64,000 bases of DNA from Oreohelix idahoensis (lineage: Eukaryota > Mollusca > Gastropoda > Stylommatophora > Oreohelicidae). The stretch spans positions 413,001 to 477,000 of the forward strand of contig JAMPIV010012218.1 in the NCBI GenBank assembly GCA_024509875.1, read 5' to 3'. Below the pieces are notes generated by a model. It made no database searches. It was not told the DNA's origin and saw nothing but the letters and a program-made list of their open reading frames with translations. The first letter of the stretch is position 1. Each line of letters begins with the position of its first letter. The position numbers and the translations under genes are program-made. Below are positions 24,959 to 36,875 of the stretch, one piece after another.

Positions 24959-25361
24959 ATTCTTTGAGTTTAAGTGCCCATGCTGTTTTGTCAAGGTTAT
25001 TGACCTTACACATATCCTCAAAGCGCGCCAGCAACGATGACAAATCATCCACGTGTAATTTGAACGGTGGTAGTTTAAAGTAATAATTGCCCTTAAGTCG
25101 GTTGGAAGAAGATCCCGATTGAGCATTATCATTTTGGCTTGCTGCAGCACCCTGCGAATTAAGTTTTGCTGTTTCCAATTTAAGCCGTTGCAATTCCATT
25201 TCTTGCTGCAATATGATTTCCTGTCGTTTCAATTTATTCTCTTCCTCAATCCGTAGGATTTCATCTCTTGCCATCTTTCTTTCTTCTTCTTGTCTTAATT
25301 CTGCTTTCTTTTCCGCCTCTTTTCTTTCAAGTTCTTCCATCTCTGCCTTAGCAATAGCTTT
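24959..25361 (-). pseudogene. gag fragment of a second element A copy
   Basis: The minus strand encodes about 130 residues matching the coiled coil and start of the Gag core of the intact element (its residues about 43-175), with a handful of substitutions (for example SWL to SLL, DIC to DMC). At its 3' side it joins the LTR at GAAT|TGTTACGG. The intact element also reads GAAT just before its 3' LTR, so a deletion from gag to the LTR edge through this short homology explains the joint. At its 5' side it joins X abruptly within the gag sequence. Confidence 0.9.
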
Positions 25362-26309
25362 AGAGGCATTTTAAACAAGCTGCCTTAACTATTTATCTGA
25401 GACAGAAGTCTGTGATCCCAAAGACAATTTGGGGTGAGTAGTACATTTATAATTCTACATTTTGCATTATTAACACGTGAAATAATGTAGATTGAAAGTA
25501 TAAATTAATGTGTGAAAATTGCTAGTGGATGTCCCAGTCATACGAGGCTGGCAACCTCAGCATGTAGAATGATTATTTTAAGAGCTGGTAACTGTATTAT
25601 GCAAGTTTCTTATAGAGAACTAAAAGCAGAAGTAGTCCCAAGTTCCATATGGAGCAGGAAGTGAATGATGAGAGAAATGATGTACATACTTATTATACTG
25701 TTAACTTGTTCAACCAATGGAGGTAAATGTAAATCTGTTCAATGTAAATGTAATGAAAGTTTTCCACTCGCTGGAATAAGATTAATTCTCAGAGAGGAAA
25801 AAGTTCTGAGGTAGATGGAATGATGAAATGAAGAGAGGGGGGTACATGAGTGTGTGTCAGAAAAACTCAATACTCAGGAGGATATTTGTTCTTTTCTTTT
25901 GTGACACTAGTCGGTGGTAGCAACTGAGGGTACTATTCTGGAACAATTGAGAGTTTAAGTGGCCTGAAGTCGACGCTAGACACCATCATTAAACGGGTCT
26001 TAGAGACGCTAGACCAGCTTTGTGATTTCTCCCTGATACTCTCGGAACGTATCTCAACTTTCAGACTTGACCAGTGACGATTGAACCAGTCATCTATCTG
26101 CAAATAACCAAACATCAGCTGGAGTAGAAACAATCAAACTTATTGACAGCTAAGTTCAAACATAAAAGCTGCCACGTGAACTATCAGACCTTTACCTCCA
26201 AATTCATAACATCACCCTGTGATGTTTACCTTTCCTTGAAAGAATTATTCATTTTTAAACTGTTAAACATAATTGATTATTAAATTTGTTATTTGTGTAT
26301 ATTCACATT
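25362..26309. repeat. Segment X, right copy (948-bp direct repeat)
   Basis: Same length and orientation as 14936-15883, about 1% different. It begins at the joint with the gag fragment and runs on into AAAGATGATTTAATT, presumably the original host continuation. Confidence 0.9.
25665..25814 (+). CDS. Possible small secreted peptide or first exon (in X, right copy)
   Basis: Identical over all 150 bases to the frame at 15239-15388, including the signal-like hydrophobic run and the four-cysteine segment. Because this copy is joined to uninterrupted downstream sequence, any real gene would be served by this copy. Support remains weak. Confidence 0.2.
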   Translation: MMREMMYILIILLTCSTNGGKCKSVQCKCNESFPLAGIRLILREEKVLR

Positions 26310-27352
26310 TAAAGATGATTTAATTATGTTTAATGTGCGCGCCAGTATATCTCAGTTATCTTAAATACACTTAAAACAGAGTTAATAAATTAAGATTTCG
26401 CTGAATTAAATCAGCTGGGGGCTTGAACGAGCTAATTATAAGAAAATCCATCTTCACAAAAGGCCGCGGGTCAAATAAAACGTTAACGTGCTCAGACTCA
26501 TTCAGCATTGTTCTTGACTTCTGAAATATCGAGGCAGAAGCATCATTATCCTTCTATCTACAACTTTGCCAAGAGTGCGAAGGTAGACACCTTTGAAGAC
26601 CCACATTAGTTACTCTAGGTTTTGGGTGACTATTGGACCACTATTACAGAGCCAACGGGAGGCAACCCATGACAAACACTACATGCAAGGGAACGAACGA
26701 ACTATACTTCATTTTAAAAAATAAAAATAAAGTTACAACAATAAAGCTGAATTAGCAATGTCTCCACGCCTACAAATGAAGCTGCATTTAATAATTGCTG
26801 ACAATGACATGTTTATTTATTTCCGACAAATGAACTTGCAAACTAGTTTCTTCACATTTAAGTGCTTTGCTATCATTGCTCCCAGTTAAACTTTTTTCTA
26901 ACTTTTCCTTTCTTCCCACATACTTCTATTTGTTGTGTTTTAATGGCCGACTCAAGGAAACCACTTATATCATTTGTTTTAATTCTCAGACAAATAAGCC
27001 TTTTTCTTTGTGATTGAGATCACTAATTTTAAAAAAAATTCTAACATTCAGATTACACTGACAAACAACATTTTTCTTTCTTATATAAGAATAAGTGTTC
27101 TTAGGTCAGTTTCTTGCGCTGATTTCAAATCTGAAATCCGTTTATCTCTATCACATCGGGTTCTTAAGATATTTGTGAATAAATATATTTTTGGGAAACC
27201 GTTATTTGCTCCGTTTCTTTTTTACTATATAACTTATTAAAAATTAATAAAATGCAAAATAATTCTACTTTTTATACTGCTAAAAGATGCATGACATATG
27301 TTACGCTATTTTTCAAATAGTTGCTGTATTTTGAAATAATTCTGAGCAAAAT
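26310..27352. other. No gene seen
   Basis: AT-rich sequence. A 76-codon frame at 27010-27240 shows no recognisable feature. Nothing else is supported. Confidence 0.5.
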
Positions 27353-29043
27353 ATGGCTTCTAGAAGTTGTAGAAATTCGGCTGATCTGTTCTGTTACGTG
27401 TGCGGATATTTTACCGATCGTGTTCACCAGAAAAACTTCACACCATTACTAAAGAAAGCATATGAACTTTATTTCGATTCGAAAGTTGATGATGCAAATA
27501 AATCTTGGAAGCCAAATGCAGTTTGTTCGACTTGTGCAAATACATTGGCATGTTGGTTACGAAAATCGCCGAAGCATAAGTCGATGCCGTTTGGAGTGCC
27601 AGTAATATGGCGTGAACCGACAAATCACGCTACCTAATGTTACTTCTGCTTGACAAATATCCATGGTTTCACTTTTAAAACTAGAAAGTCTGTGGTTTAT
27701 CCAAATATTGAATCGGTTTCGAAACCAGTGCCTCATGATCCAATCACGTGTCCGACCCCAGTTCCACCAGAACAATATCCGTTGGACGTGAATGAACCAT
27801 CAGAAATTGATAGTTTACCTGCTTTAGAAACTAATTCTGACTCGGATTATATACCGGTGAATGATGGTGTTCACTTAATTAACCATTCAGAACTTTCAGA
27901 TCTAATACGTGATCTCGCTCTTACCAAAGGACATGCGGAATTACTCGGTTCGCGACTCAAAGAATGGAATCTTTTAGCGCCTAATACTCCGATATCTAAA
28001 TTTCGTCATAGACACAGAGAACTTGTTCAATACTTTGAGATGAATGATGACATTTGCTATTGCAAAGATGTAAACGGTCTAATGGTGCACCTCGGTCATG
28101 AGCACATAGTCAACGAATGGCGACTTTTCATCGACTCTTATAAGACTAGTCTAAAAGCCGTGTTATTGCATAACGGAAATTTATTTTCATCAATTCTAGT
28201 TGCCTACTCTGTTCATATGAAAGAAACTTATGACAATATGGCTATACATTTGGCAAAAATAAAGTACAATGACTACCAATGGCGGATTTGTGGAGACCTA
28301 AAGGTCATTGCAATTCTCACGGGCATGCAGACTTGGTATACTAAATTTTGTTGCTTCCTATGTGAATGGGACAGCCGCAACAGACAGGAACATTATGCAA
28401 GAAAGGTGTGGCCTATCAGGGATCGTATGCAGCTCGGGCATAAAAATGTAATACACGAGCCATTAGTTAACAAAGACAGCATCATTTTACCACCGATACA
28501 TAAAAGTTGGGGCTCATGAAGAATTTCGTAAAAGCGTTAGATAAAACGAGCAAAGCTTTCACTTATCTTCGAGAAAAGTTTCCGCAAGTTAGCGATGCAA
28601 AGATAAAGGAAGGTATCTTTGTAGGACCTCAGATTAGGAAAGTTATTGCAGACAAACAATTCGAGAACTTGTTACATGGTAGTGAACTTCGCGCATGGAT
28701 GGCATTCAAATCGATCGTCGATAACTTTCTGGGAAATCACAAATCTGTCGACTATGTGCATATTGTTAAGCAGTGCATAGATGCATACAGAATTATGGGC
28801 TGTAACATGTCCCTCAAAATCCATTTGCTCGATTCGCATCTTGACTTTTTCCCTGACAACCTTGGCGAAGTCAGCGATGAACATGGAGAACGATTCCATC
28901 AAGATATCGCCGTAATGGAGTCACGTTATCAAGGACGGTGGAGTGTGACCATGCTTGCCGATTATTGTTGGATGCTTCATCGCGATGTACCACATGCCAT
29001 TCACCGACGAAAGTCGACTGCAAAGAAATTCAAGCCTACATAA
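27353..29043 (+). pseudogene. Intronless gene of a multi-copy family with CxxC motifs, broken
   Basis: A continuous protein of about 560 residues is encoded without introns but interrupted twice. An in-frame TAA lies at 27635-27637 and a one-base loss near 28502 shifts the frame; the next frame resumes at KLGLMKNFVKA. The N-terminus has paired cysteines (CYVCGYF, CSTC, then CYFCL), a zinc-binding pattern. The middle has ICGDLKVIAILTGMQ followed by FCCFLCEWDSR. The C-terminal part has LKIHLLDSHLDFF and SDEHGERFHQDI and ends near the basic RRKSTAKKF. I recall near relatives as repeated, uncharacterised genes in insects and other invertebrates, but know no assigned function. The absence of introns, the repetition and the ordered Asp/Glu/Cys motifs suggest a transposon-derived protein. 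The catalytic role is an inference. Confidence 0.7.
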
Positions 29044-29242
29044 ATGTTATACTTCTTGTACGAATGATGTTGTAATACTGTATGCGTTGTTAAAAAACTT
29101 CAATTGCGTATTTCTAGAGATCCCGACCTGATAGAGAAAAACGGTTTGCAGATTTAAAAACAGCGCAGTAAAATTGACCAGAAAAACATAGAAATGTTAG
29201 AGAAAGAAAAAAAAATATTTTTTTTGTTAGCCAGTGTTATCT

Positions 29243-30062
29243 GTAGCTTACTTACTTAATTAGTTGTTCCTCTTCTACCGTGAGGTGTTTGAAATAGAGA
29301 GTGCCATACTATCCTACCGGCTGCTTTCCAACCCTCTCTTTGACTTGCAGGTTGGATTGAAGATGTGTATCTGATTTAGCTGTCAGGGCAACATCATCAG
29401 CAAATACTAGCTCTGAAATACAGGCAAGTCTTATCGTCCAGTACACCACTGAATACTTTTCTGTCCTATCCTTACATGTTTTTATAACATCATCCATGAG
29501 TATTAAGAACAGATAAGGTGAAAGGATATCACCTTGTCTTACACCAGTGGTGGTCCTGAACTCTTCTGACTAATGGTTTGCCTACCTCACATAATTTCTG
29601 CAAGAATTGTAGAAGCTCTGTATAGCATGAATTAGAGGTGTTGGGATGTTCTACCTTGCCATACAGTCCCAAAGTTCGCTCCAGGGGACCTTGTCAAACG
29701 TCTTTTCCAGATCTAAGAAACAAAGATGGATCTCACCTTTATACTCAAGGGCCTTTTCACACAGCTGTTTGAGTGTGAAGATCAGGTCTTGAGTACTTCG
29801 GTTTGCTCTGAAGCCACACTTGACCTCATCCATTTGTGGCACAGCTAGGCGTCTGAGTCTCTGCTCCAGTATTCTAGAGTAGATTTTACCAGGGACACTG
29901 AGAAGAGATATGCCTCTATGGTTTCCACATTGTCGGTTGTCACCCTTTATGAAAATGGGCGTTACGATGGCAATATTCCCATCCTTTGGTATGGTCTTGT
30001 TGCACCAAGCTGCCCGTAGGACCCTTAGGAGTAATAGGTCGCCTGCTGCCCCAAATGATAAA
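29243..30062 (-). pseudogene. LINE-A reverse transcriptase fragment (copy 2)
   Basis: The minus strand encodes parts of a non-LTR reverse transcriptase in several frames. IKGDNRQCGNHRGISLLS leads into CGFRANRSTQDLIFTLKQ, then LDLEKTFDKVP, then a TTTGVRQGDILSPYLF motif, then ELVFADDVALTAKSD, which holds the catalytic FADD. After that the thumb and most of the C-terminus are missing, and the sequence jumps to the 3' end shared with 1485-1688. Several stops and shifts make it dead. It is both 5'-truncated and internally deleted. The 3' end carries a TAAG-type tail. Confidence 0.85.
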
Positions 30063-30494
30063 ACATATAAATCAAAAACAAAAATTACAGAACAACAGAA
30101 AGAAGGAAAACAACAGCAGAGACAAAGAAAATTAGAGAATTAAGTGCCGAAAGGGTCAACAATGCGATCGGGGCTTGAGGATGACATGAAGGACAATATT
30201 AGTCACAACCTGCTATCATCAAGGTCATACATCAGACACAATTCCAGCTTCTGCATATTCTCATCTGCGATACTCGGGATTCTAGGGAGCCTTGAAATCT
30301 TTAAATCATGCTGGTACCTAACTCACTTACACTGGTTCTAAGACACGGAAAGCCCCCCTGCACTAGGGGTAGGCAAAATATAAGCTTTGTGGGTCCACTT
30401 TAGAATCAATAGGTCCATTAAGATCTACGTTCATAACATCAGTTTTGTTTTCGTATTTAAGAGTACAGTATTTGGACTCTGGAATAAGTGCGGA
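30063..30494. other. No gene seen
   Basis: Spacer between two LINE fragments; nothing supported. Confidence 0.5.
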
Positions 30495-31174
30495 CTATAT
30501 GTTGCACTGACAGCTGCATTGGCAAAGCTGCAACAACCTTTGCCCTCCTTACAACGCGTGTTTGAGGAAACTTCAAACTCACAACGAAGACTAAAGCTGC
30601 GGTATATAACGCCTGCGTCACCAGCACACTTCTATATGGCAGCGAGACATGGACAATCTATGCTAAGCAAGAAAGAAGGCTCAATACCTTGCATCTACGA
30701 TGTCTATGCCACATCCTCGATATTTCGTGGAAGGACAAAGTGACAAATGTTGAGGTGTTATCACGTGCTGGCCTTCAAAGCATGTTTAGACTGCTTAGAC
30801 GGCGCAGATTACGCTAGCTTGTCTATGTCCGCCGCATGAAAGATGGTCGCATCACGAAAGATATCTTTTACGGACAACTGGCAGATGGCAAACGAACAGC
30901 CGGGTGACCGCAGCTGAGGTTCAAAGATGTGTGCAAGAGAGACATGAGGGCACTGGACATAAATCCAGCAACCTGGGAGGATGAAGCTGCCGATCGCACT
31001 AAGTGGCGATGTTATTTACGGTGCCACCTCAGATTGGGCGAAAAGAAGCATTAACGGCAAGCAGAATAGAGTACAAAACGTCGAAAGGAACATTAGGAAA
31101 ATAAGCAGCTGAGGGCTATCACCTCAGGGACGCATTCCCATAGTGAGTTATTACTGAAGGGGCTATTATTATAT
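30495..31174 (+). pseudogene. LINE-B C-terminal fragment (copy 1)
   Basis: The plus strand encodes, with breaks, the region after the RT palm of a non-LTR element: YNACVTSTLLYGSETWT, then KQERRLNTLHLRCL, then VEVLSRAGLQSMFRLLRRRR, VRRMKDGRI, and a CKRDMRALDIN motif. It ends with a GGGGCTATTATTAT tail. The same series, in the same order, is found on the minus strand at 52915-54039. In-frame stops at several places show that it is decayed. Confidence 0.85.
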
Positions 31175-31974
31175 GTCGCATGTATCTATTATGTACGACC
31201 TGTGTCGTGTAGAACATAAAAACTAACAGATATTTTAAAGAAATGATGATTTTACTTCAAAGAGAAGATCTCATTCGCATCTTAGAACAAGAACAAAGTA
31301 GGCTCTCGTAGGGAAAATGTATCTCTAATACTCGGGATACTTTGAATAATTTAACTTTTTTTTTTTTTTTCCCCAGGGAGCGGGGCAGTTCAACATTTTC
31401 TTAGCTTAAGACTTATTTTTCCCTCTCCGTCACCCAAAGATCTACCAAATCACCCCATGTGATCTACTAGAAGATCTGGATCTACTGGTCGCCGACCCGT
31501 GCCCTACATAAACCCAATTATAATAAGAAAACTGGTAATAATGTTAATAAAACTAATAATGCTAGTATTGATAACAGCAATATTAATAGTGATAATTAAA
31601 CACGTATTGCTCATTTGAGTAATTCTCATACGTTTTCTTTTTAAAGCAAACAGCAAACAATAAATATTTATTTCGCAAAAATAAAGTTACAAAAAAATAT
31701 TTGAATATTTAATAAAGGAAAGTTACAGAGGGTTACGAATTTTAAAAATCACAATAAAAAAAAAATAAAAAAAAATTCTATAGTTATAAAGCAATACTAT
31801 TAGACTAATACAAACAAAAATTAAAATATAAACATACAACGTATACATTTCCCAACAATACGAGTCTTATACACATAGTCAATAACAAACAATAAATAAA
31901 TAACAAATTATATTGTATATGTTTCATTGCATAAAATCATCTGTGATGTAAATGAAACACAGAGTAAAAATTAC
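31175..31974. other. No gene seen
   Basis: Very AT-rich sequence with A and T runs; nothing supported. Confidence 0.5.
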
Positions 31975-32130
31975 AGTTATCCTGAACACCTTATATATAA
32001 CCATTCTTTAATAGTTTTACCTCGTGTTAATAAGGCGATCCGTTCAACCTACGCACTCGGTCCATTAGTTATATTAGGTTGCATGTCCAAATATAAGAGA
32101 TCCTGTGGTCTGAACTATTAAGTCTAAAAA
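31975..32130 (-). repeat. Short dispersed repeat, copy 1
   Basis: On the minus strand it reads TATATTTGGACATGC, then CCTAATATAAC, then GTAGGTTGAACGG and ACGAGGTAAAAC. The same four blocks, in the same order, appear on the plus strand at 32584-32702, so this is a second copy in the opposite orientation about 0.5 kb away. Confidence 0.6.
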
Positions 32131-32329
32131 ACAGTTAGGCTAAACACGTAGATTATATCCTGACCAGGTGGATGGCCGAGACCTATGTTACTCTTCTGTT
32201 GCTAGCCCACTCTTCACAGAAAGTCTTACGGAAAAATAAATAAAAATAAAATTGTGCAATTTTGGCCAGTATCAATAGATATTTCTGGATAGCTTTTTGT
32301 TTACTACTTACAGGTCTACGGTTCTTCTC
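32131..32329. other. Spacer
   Basis: Short spacer between the dispersed repeat and the LINE-C fragment; nothing supported. Confidence 0.4.
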
Positions 32330-33157
32330 TTTATTTGCTTCTTCTTCGTTCGCCATCACACTTCTACGCTAATGACTCTAATAAAGGCAGTAGTCAGCTC
32401 AAGGTTCCTGACATCTCCAAACAGTTTTTCGTGGAGAGGTGGGCTGTTGCCATATGCCACTCCGTTCACTGCTGTTCACTACGGGTGCTCTCGAGGCCAG
32501 TCTGTCAACTCTCTCATTGCAACCTACCCCTGCATGACCACCAGGACAGTAGATCCAAACCAGTTCTTGAAGACTTGAGGATTAAAATCAATTAACCTCA
32601 GACTTAAGGGTCTTTTATATTTGGACATGCGCCCTAATATAACCGACTAGGTTGAACGGGACGCGCCTCGCCAAAACGAGGCAAACTTTATAAAAAAAAA
32701 ACACTTGAGGATTCTATTGATGTTTTCCATTCCTTCAGCAAGCCATCCGTTCTGAATTTTCCGAAGCATGGATTGAGAGTCCGACAATATAACTGCCTTG
32801 GTTCATGGAGGTTCAGACAGCCACCTTAGTGTTGCAGTAGCTGCCTCTACCTCAATTTTCATGCTGGAGGTTGGTGTCATGTAGGCTCCCTTGTTCAGCG
32901 ACGACCCTGCCCTTTATTCTCGCAGAGAAGCCTCATCCTGATTTCTCACCACTCACTATAGACCCATTAGTGTACACAATGGCGTCATCATCCCCATCAT
33001 GATCACTTATCAGCTGATTAATCTCCATCTTTGCTTTTCCATTGCCCCAAGATCTGCAGTCTCTGCCAAGGCTAATGATGACCTGCTGGTAGTTTATCCA
33101 ATTCTCCCATGACTTACTCCACTCTTCCCCTTTGGACACATTTTTAATCCTGGTCAC
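32330..33157 (-). pseudogene. LINE-C RNase H region, part 1
   Basis: The minus strand encodes a LINE RNase H: DAIVYTNGSIVSGEKSGWGFSAR (first catalytic Asp replaced or shifted to YTNGS in this copy) and, after breaks, IYCPGGHAGVGCNERVDRLASRAP, the C-terminal His/Asp motif. The frame is shifted and stopped in several places. A 119-bp SINE-like insertion splits it at 32584-32702. Its 5' neighbour sequence continues at 49804, on the far side of LTR element B, which is inserted here with a GTCAC duplication. Confidence 0.8.
32573..32713 (+). repeat. Short A-tailed retroposon with 11-bp target duplication (dispersed repeat, copy 2)
   Basis: The insert 32584-32702 ends in an A-run and is flanked by ACTTGAGGATT at 32573-32583 and 32703-32713. 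Both features are those of LINE-driven retroposition. The body matches the inverted copy at 31975-32130. Confidence 0.8.
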
Positions 33158-34380
33158 TGTAGCGAGAGGTTATTTAAATTTATTATTATGTAAGAGTATG
33201 CCAGTAAAGAGTTCTGACCTTACAAGTAATACCACAGTCTTAGAAATAAGCACTGGTGTATTGTTATCATAACAATAGTCAGACTGTGAAAACCCTGGCC
33301 CAGTTGGTAAGAAGTAGTACCAGGATTTAAGGTGTCTCCTCCCTGTGACTATCTTATGATTACTTATATGCTAGGGGATAAGTAAAATGTACATTCACTG
33401 AACCCACAAAATGGAAGAAGTGAATAAATCCTCAGGTACAGTAAAATAGTTTAATAATTGCACTATTATTCTATTTCTACTAGTTGGAAAAAGAGTATAC
33501 ACATATATATATAAAAATATTCACACAATTACTATTATTGTCTGTTTAGACTTCAAGATCTTAAATAAGAAAGTTACTGAAATCACTGTTATTAGTCCTT
33601 TGAATTTAAGGATAACTGTCATCAGTTGACTGAGTTTATGTATGGTTACTTATTGTTTTCAACTATTGGCTGTTTCACATGTATAGGTGGTCAGTGTCAA
33701 ACAGGACACTTATCTTTCCAACTTGATACTGCTGAAACTGTCCTTTGCTGATATCAGACTTGGTAGGCCCAACAGTAGGGATGCCAATGACCAGTTGAAG
33801 TTCACTCTTTGGGGTCCTGCACTTTGGTGGGATTGCCTCGGATGAACTACACCGGCTTCTGATACTGGACAGTCTGGTTTGAGTTATTTCATGGAACCTG
33901 CAACATATCAGCCTTGGCTAGTATCTGGCTAGACTTGTAGCTGACTAGCACAGATGTCAGACCAGTCAGTCATCAGATGTCACCGTTATACAATCATAGT
34001 AAGTAAGGACATCATTTCAGTGATATAGCATTAATATTAACATTTCAATTAAGTATAACTGACTAGCACATAAGTCAGACAAGTCAGTCATCAGGTGTCA
34101 GAGTTATACAGTCATAGCAAGTAACATCATTTCAATGATACAGAATTAATATTAACATATCAGTAATAAACATCATCTGGTTTAATCCGCTCCTATACAT
34201 CCCTTCATATTCTATAACTTGATCCTTCCAAATCATATCAAGTACAAATTCAAATCTAATGCTATCTTAGCAACTACCCAAAATTAATACATAAAATAAA
34301 TAGAGTGAGTGACCACGTGATCAGGTTGCTTTCTACTGAAACTGGCTGTAGAACACTCCAGTTTACCAGCTGTAAATGGG
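33158..34380 (-). repeat. 3' LTR of element B, outer part
   Basis: Corresponds to 47478-48698. It ends in ATGGG, which is the target duplication of element C. Confidence 0.95.
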
Positions 34381-36780
34381 TGTGGTGAAGTGGGATGTTA
34401 TAAATACTTATAGGGAACTTAGTGTACTGACTGAGATCAGCTGTGAAGGTATCTATATCTATTAAGAGTAGTGTATTATAGATAACCTTACTTGCTACCA
34501 CATATCTATATATCTCAGTCAGAATTATTCTGGAATAGTGTGATGCTACGTTATGTGTCTAGGGTATGAGTATGGTGAAGTGTAAGTCACAACAACAGAC
34601 AGATAAACAATTTAATTTAATCCACTACTCTTGACAACACTGTGACACTCACATACATATAACACTCTACAAAGATATCTTAAAAGAGTCACTGATAAAC
34701 TTTCGAATAACAATATGTATTCATTACTGGCATGAATGAATATGTGTCCTGATTCAACTACAAGGGAACCAGGAATCACAATCAATTTAAATTACAAGTT
34801 ATGTACAGAATGTATTTAATATGAATATTGTAGTGACATATATTATTACAAATGTTCTATGTGTGTCAGTTGTGTAGTAGTAAAATGAGGTAATACTGGT
34901 TTTGTTTTGTTCAAGCTCTGTTGGTATTTGTCATCATGACTTCAATAGTTTGTCTTTAGGGACCAGTATTGGAGATGTTCACAGTTCCTGATTTTAAGAC
35001 AAGTAAATTCCCCTCTTAATGTTAATTTTAAAAAGTCAGTTCAAGATGAGGGGACATAATGTTGAGCTCAGCTGGCCAAGTTAGCTTATCTGGCGTGATG
35101 GCGGCAGGAAAGGACTCCTCTGCTCGAATTCTCCTCTGGGCTCTGGAGACACCTCACTGATAGCTAAAAGGACCAAGGAGTATGCTGTCCGACACTGGAT
35201 TCAGCAAAGCTCTGACCAGGTGCTGCTCAGTACCATCAAGACCACTGTCCCTGAAATCAAGAAGGATGTACCTTCTACTTCATAACTAATTTATATTTTC
35301 TTTTTACACTGATCACAATACATCACAAACATTGCGTTCAGAGCGTTAGGCCAACAGTCAGCTTCATCTGAAATACTTTATACCAGCATTACCATCCTTA
35401 ATGGTCACTACGCCTCTGCACTTCCAGCATTATTTCTGTCTAATCAATCATCCAGGTGTCAGTGTACTATTTGGCCATTCCATGCCGTTTTACTTCTCTC
35501 CGACACCCTCTGTTCAGGCTGGAGCATTACAGGCTTTACCTCACGTTTGCCACTGAACTACACATATATATACAGGCATAAATCAACAATTCACATTCAA
35601 TTTTCATTAAAAGATATTGAATGGTTCAAGCTTACCACAATTCATACGAATAAACACAGATACGTTGATTAGCAATGAATTCTGGCACAAACTGGCACAA
35701 ATTTCCATCTGCCTATCTTCCAGGCTTTTATTTAACACAATTATGAGCTGGCTTCAACGCACTGTTGCTTTATCAAGATCATTTAAACAAGTGGTCTCGA
35801 ACTAACGCTCCCAAGTGTGTATATCAGCGAGACTGGCCAATGAGCCACGTTTCGACAAGTGTTTGAAAAAATGTTACCTTTTCCCGTTTCCCCTAACAAC
35901 GAAAGATAGTATTTATAGCCCGACCAATCGTGGTTAGGCTTTCATTTGTTGCGCTCCAATCAATTTGGAGTTTACATGGTAGGCTATTTATGTAACGTAA
36001 GGTTTTTTTCAAACACGTTATAAAAATTTTATGAGCAGAAATGATTTCATGCTGTCAGGCAGCCTCACTATTTTATTTTGGGTATAATTTATTAATTCCT
36101 GGACTATTTGCGTAACGTTTTACATATTATTTGTCAGCAAGCCCTAAGGAACCCAAAAATCCAAATTTAAAAGAGCTACGTGGCTGCGTTCAAAATATGT
36201 ATTTTCTACCTCCTGTTTCGAAGATGTGCTGTCGGGGTACTGTTATGTTTTCAACCGTAAACCCATCTATTGTTATCTTTCCTAATAAGAGTTTTTCAGG
36301 ATTTCTAAACCTAACTCTGGGAAGGGTAGTGTATTTTATCACTGTCCGTCTGAAAAAAAGTTAGTGCTTGTAGACTTACACGCGTGATAGTAGTAATTGT
36401 GTATCGCGCGACGCGTGTTTAATGTTCGGCTTTCTGCCTCTCCCTTCTCGCTATCCTTTTGTCCATCTGTTCGTTCGTTTTGGTAACGTAATATAATTAA
36501 TGTTAGGATTAATTTAGGTCATTACGCAGTACGTCTCAATGTTTTTCTTAGAAATGCAGCACACGTTTCATTGAAGAAGGCGGGTAATAATACAGTAAGC
36601 TTTTATATCAACGTGAAAGCGTTACAATTTGCAGACGAAGCAGAAAACAAGGGGGATTTCGAGTACATTCTTTGTGACAGCACTGTTATTTTACCATTGC
36701 TCTTCTCTTTATTAATTTTATTTGTTAGGCTTCATATTTACCTAATAATTTATATATGTGGATTAGAATATTTCATGACA
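34381..36780 (-). repeat. 3' LTR of element C
   Basis: Pairs with 41206-43605. Plus-strand frames inside it (near 35617 and 36571) recur in the twin LTR only by copying and are not called. Confidence 0.95.
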
Positions 36781-36875
36781 CCTCCCCTCTTAAAACAGAC
36801 ATTATATGTCAGTCCTTTATTCTATATACACATAGAGAAATTTATTATTATTTCTGGGGTTTACGGTGATTCTCA

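Noticed and set aside
33158..36780. Reading the 33.2-36.8 and 41.2-44.7 kb segments as two separate repeats or a segmental duplication
   Set aside because: The ATGGG duplication, the TG...CA ends and the empty site at 48694 show nested LTRs instead.
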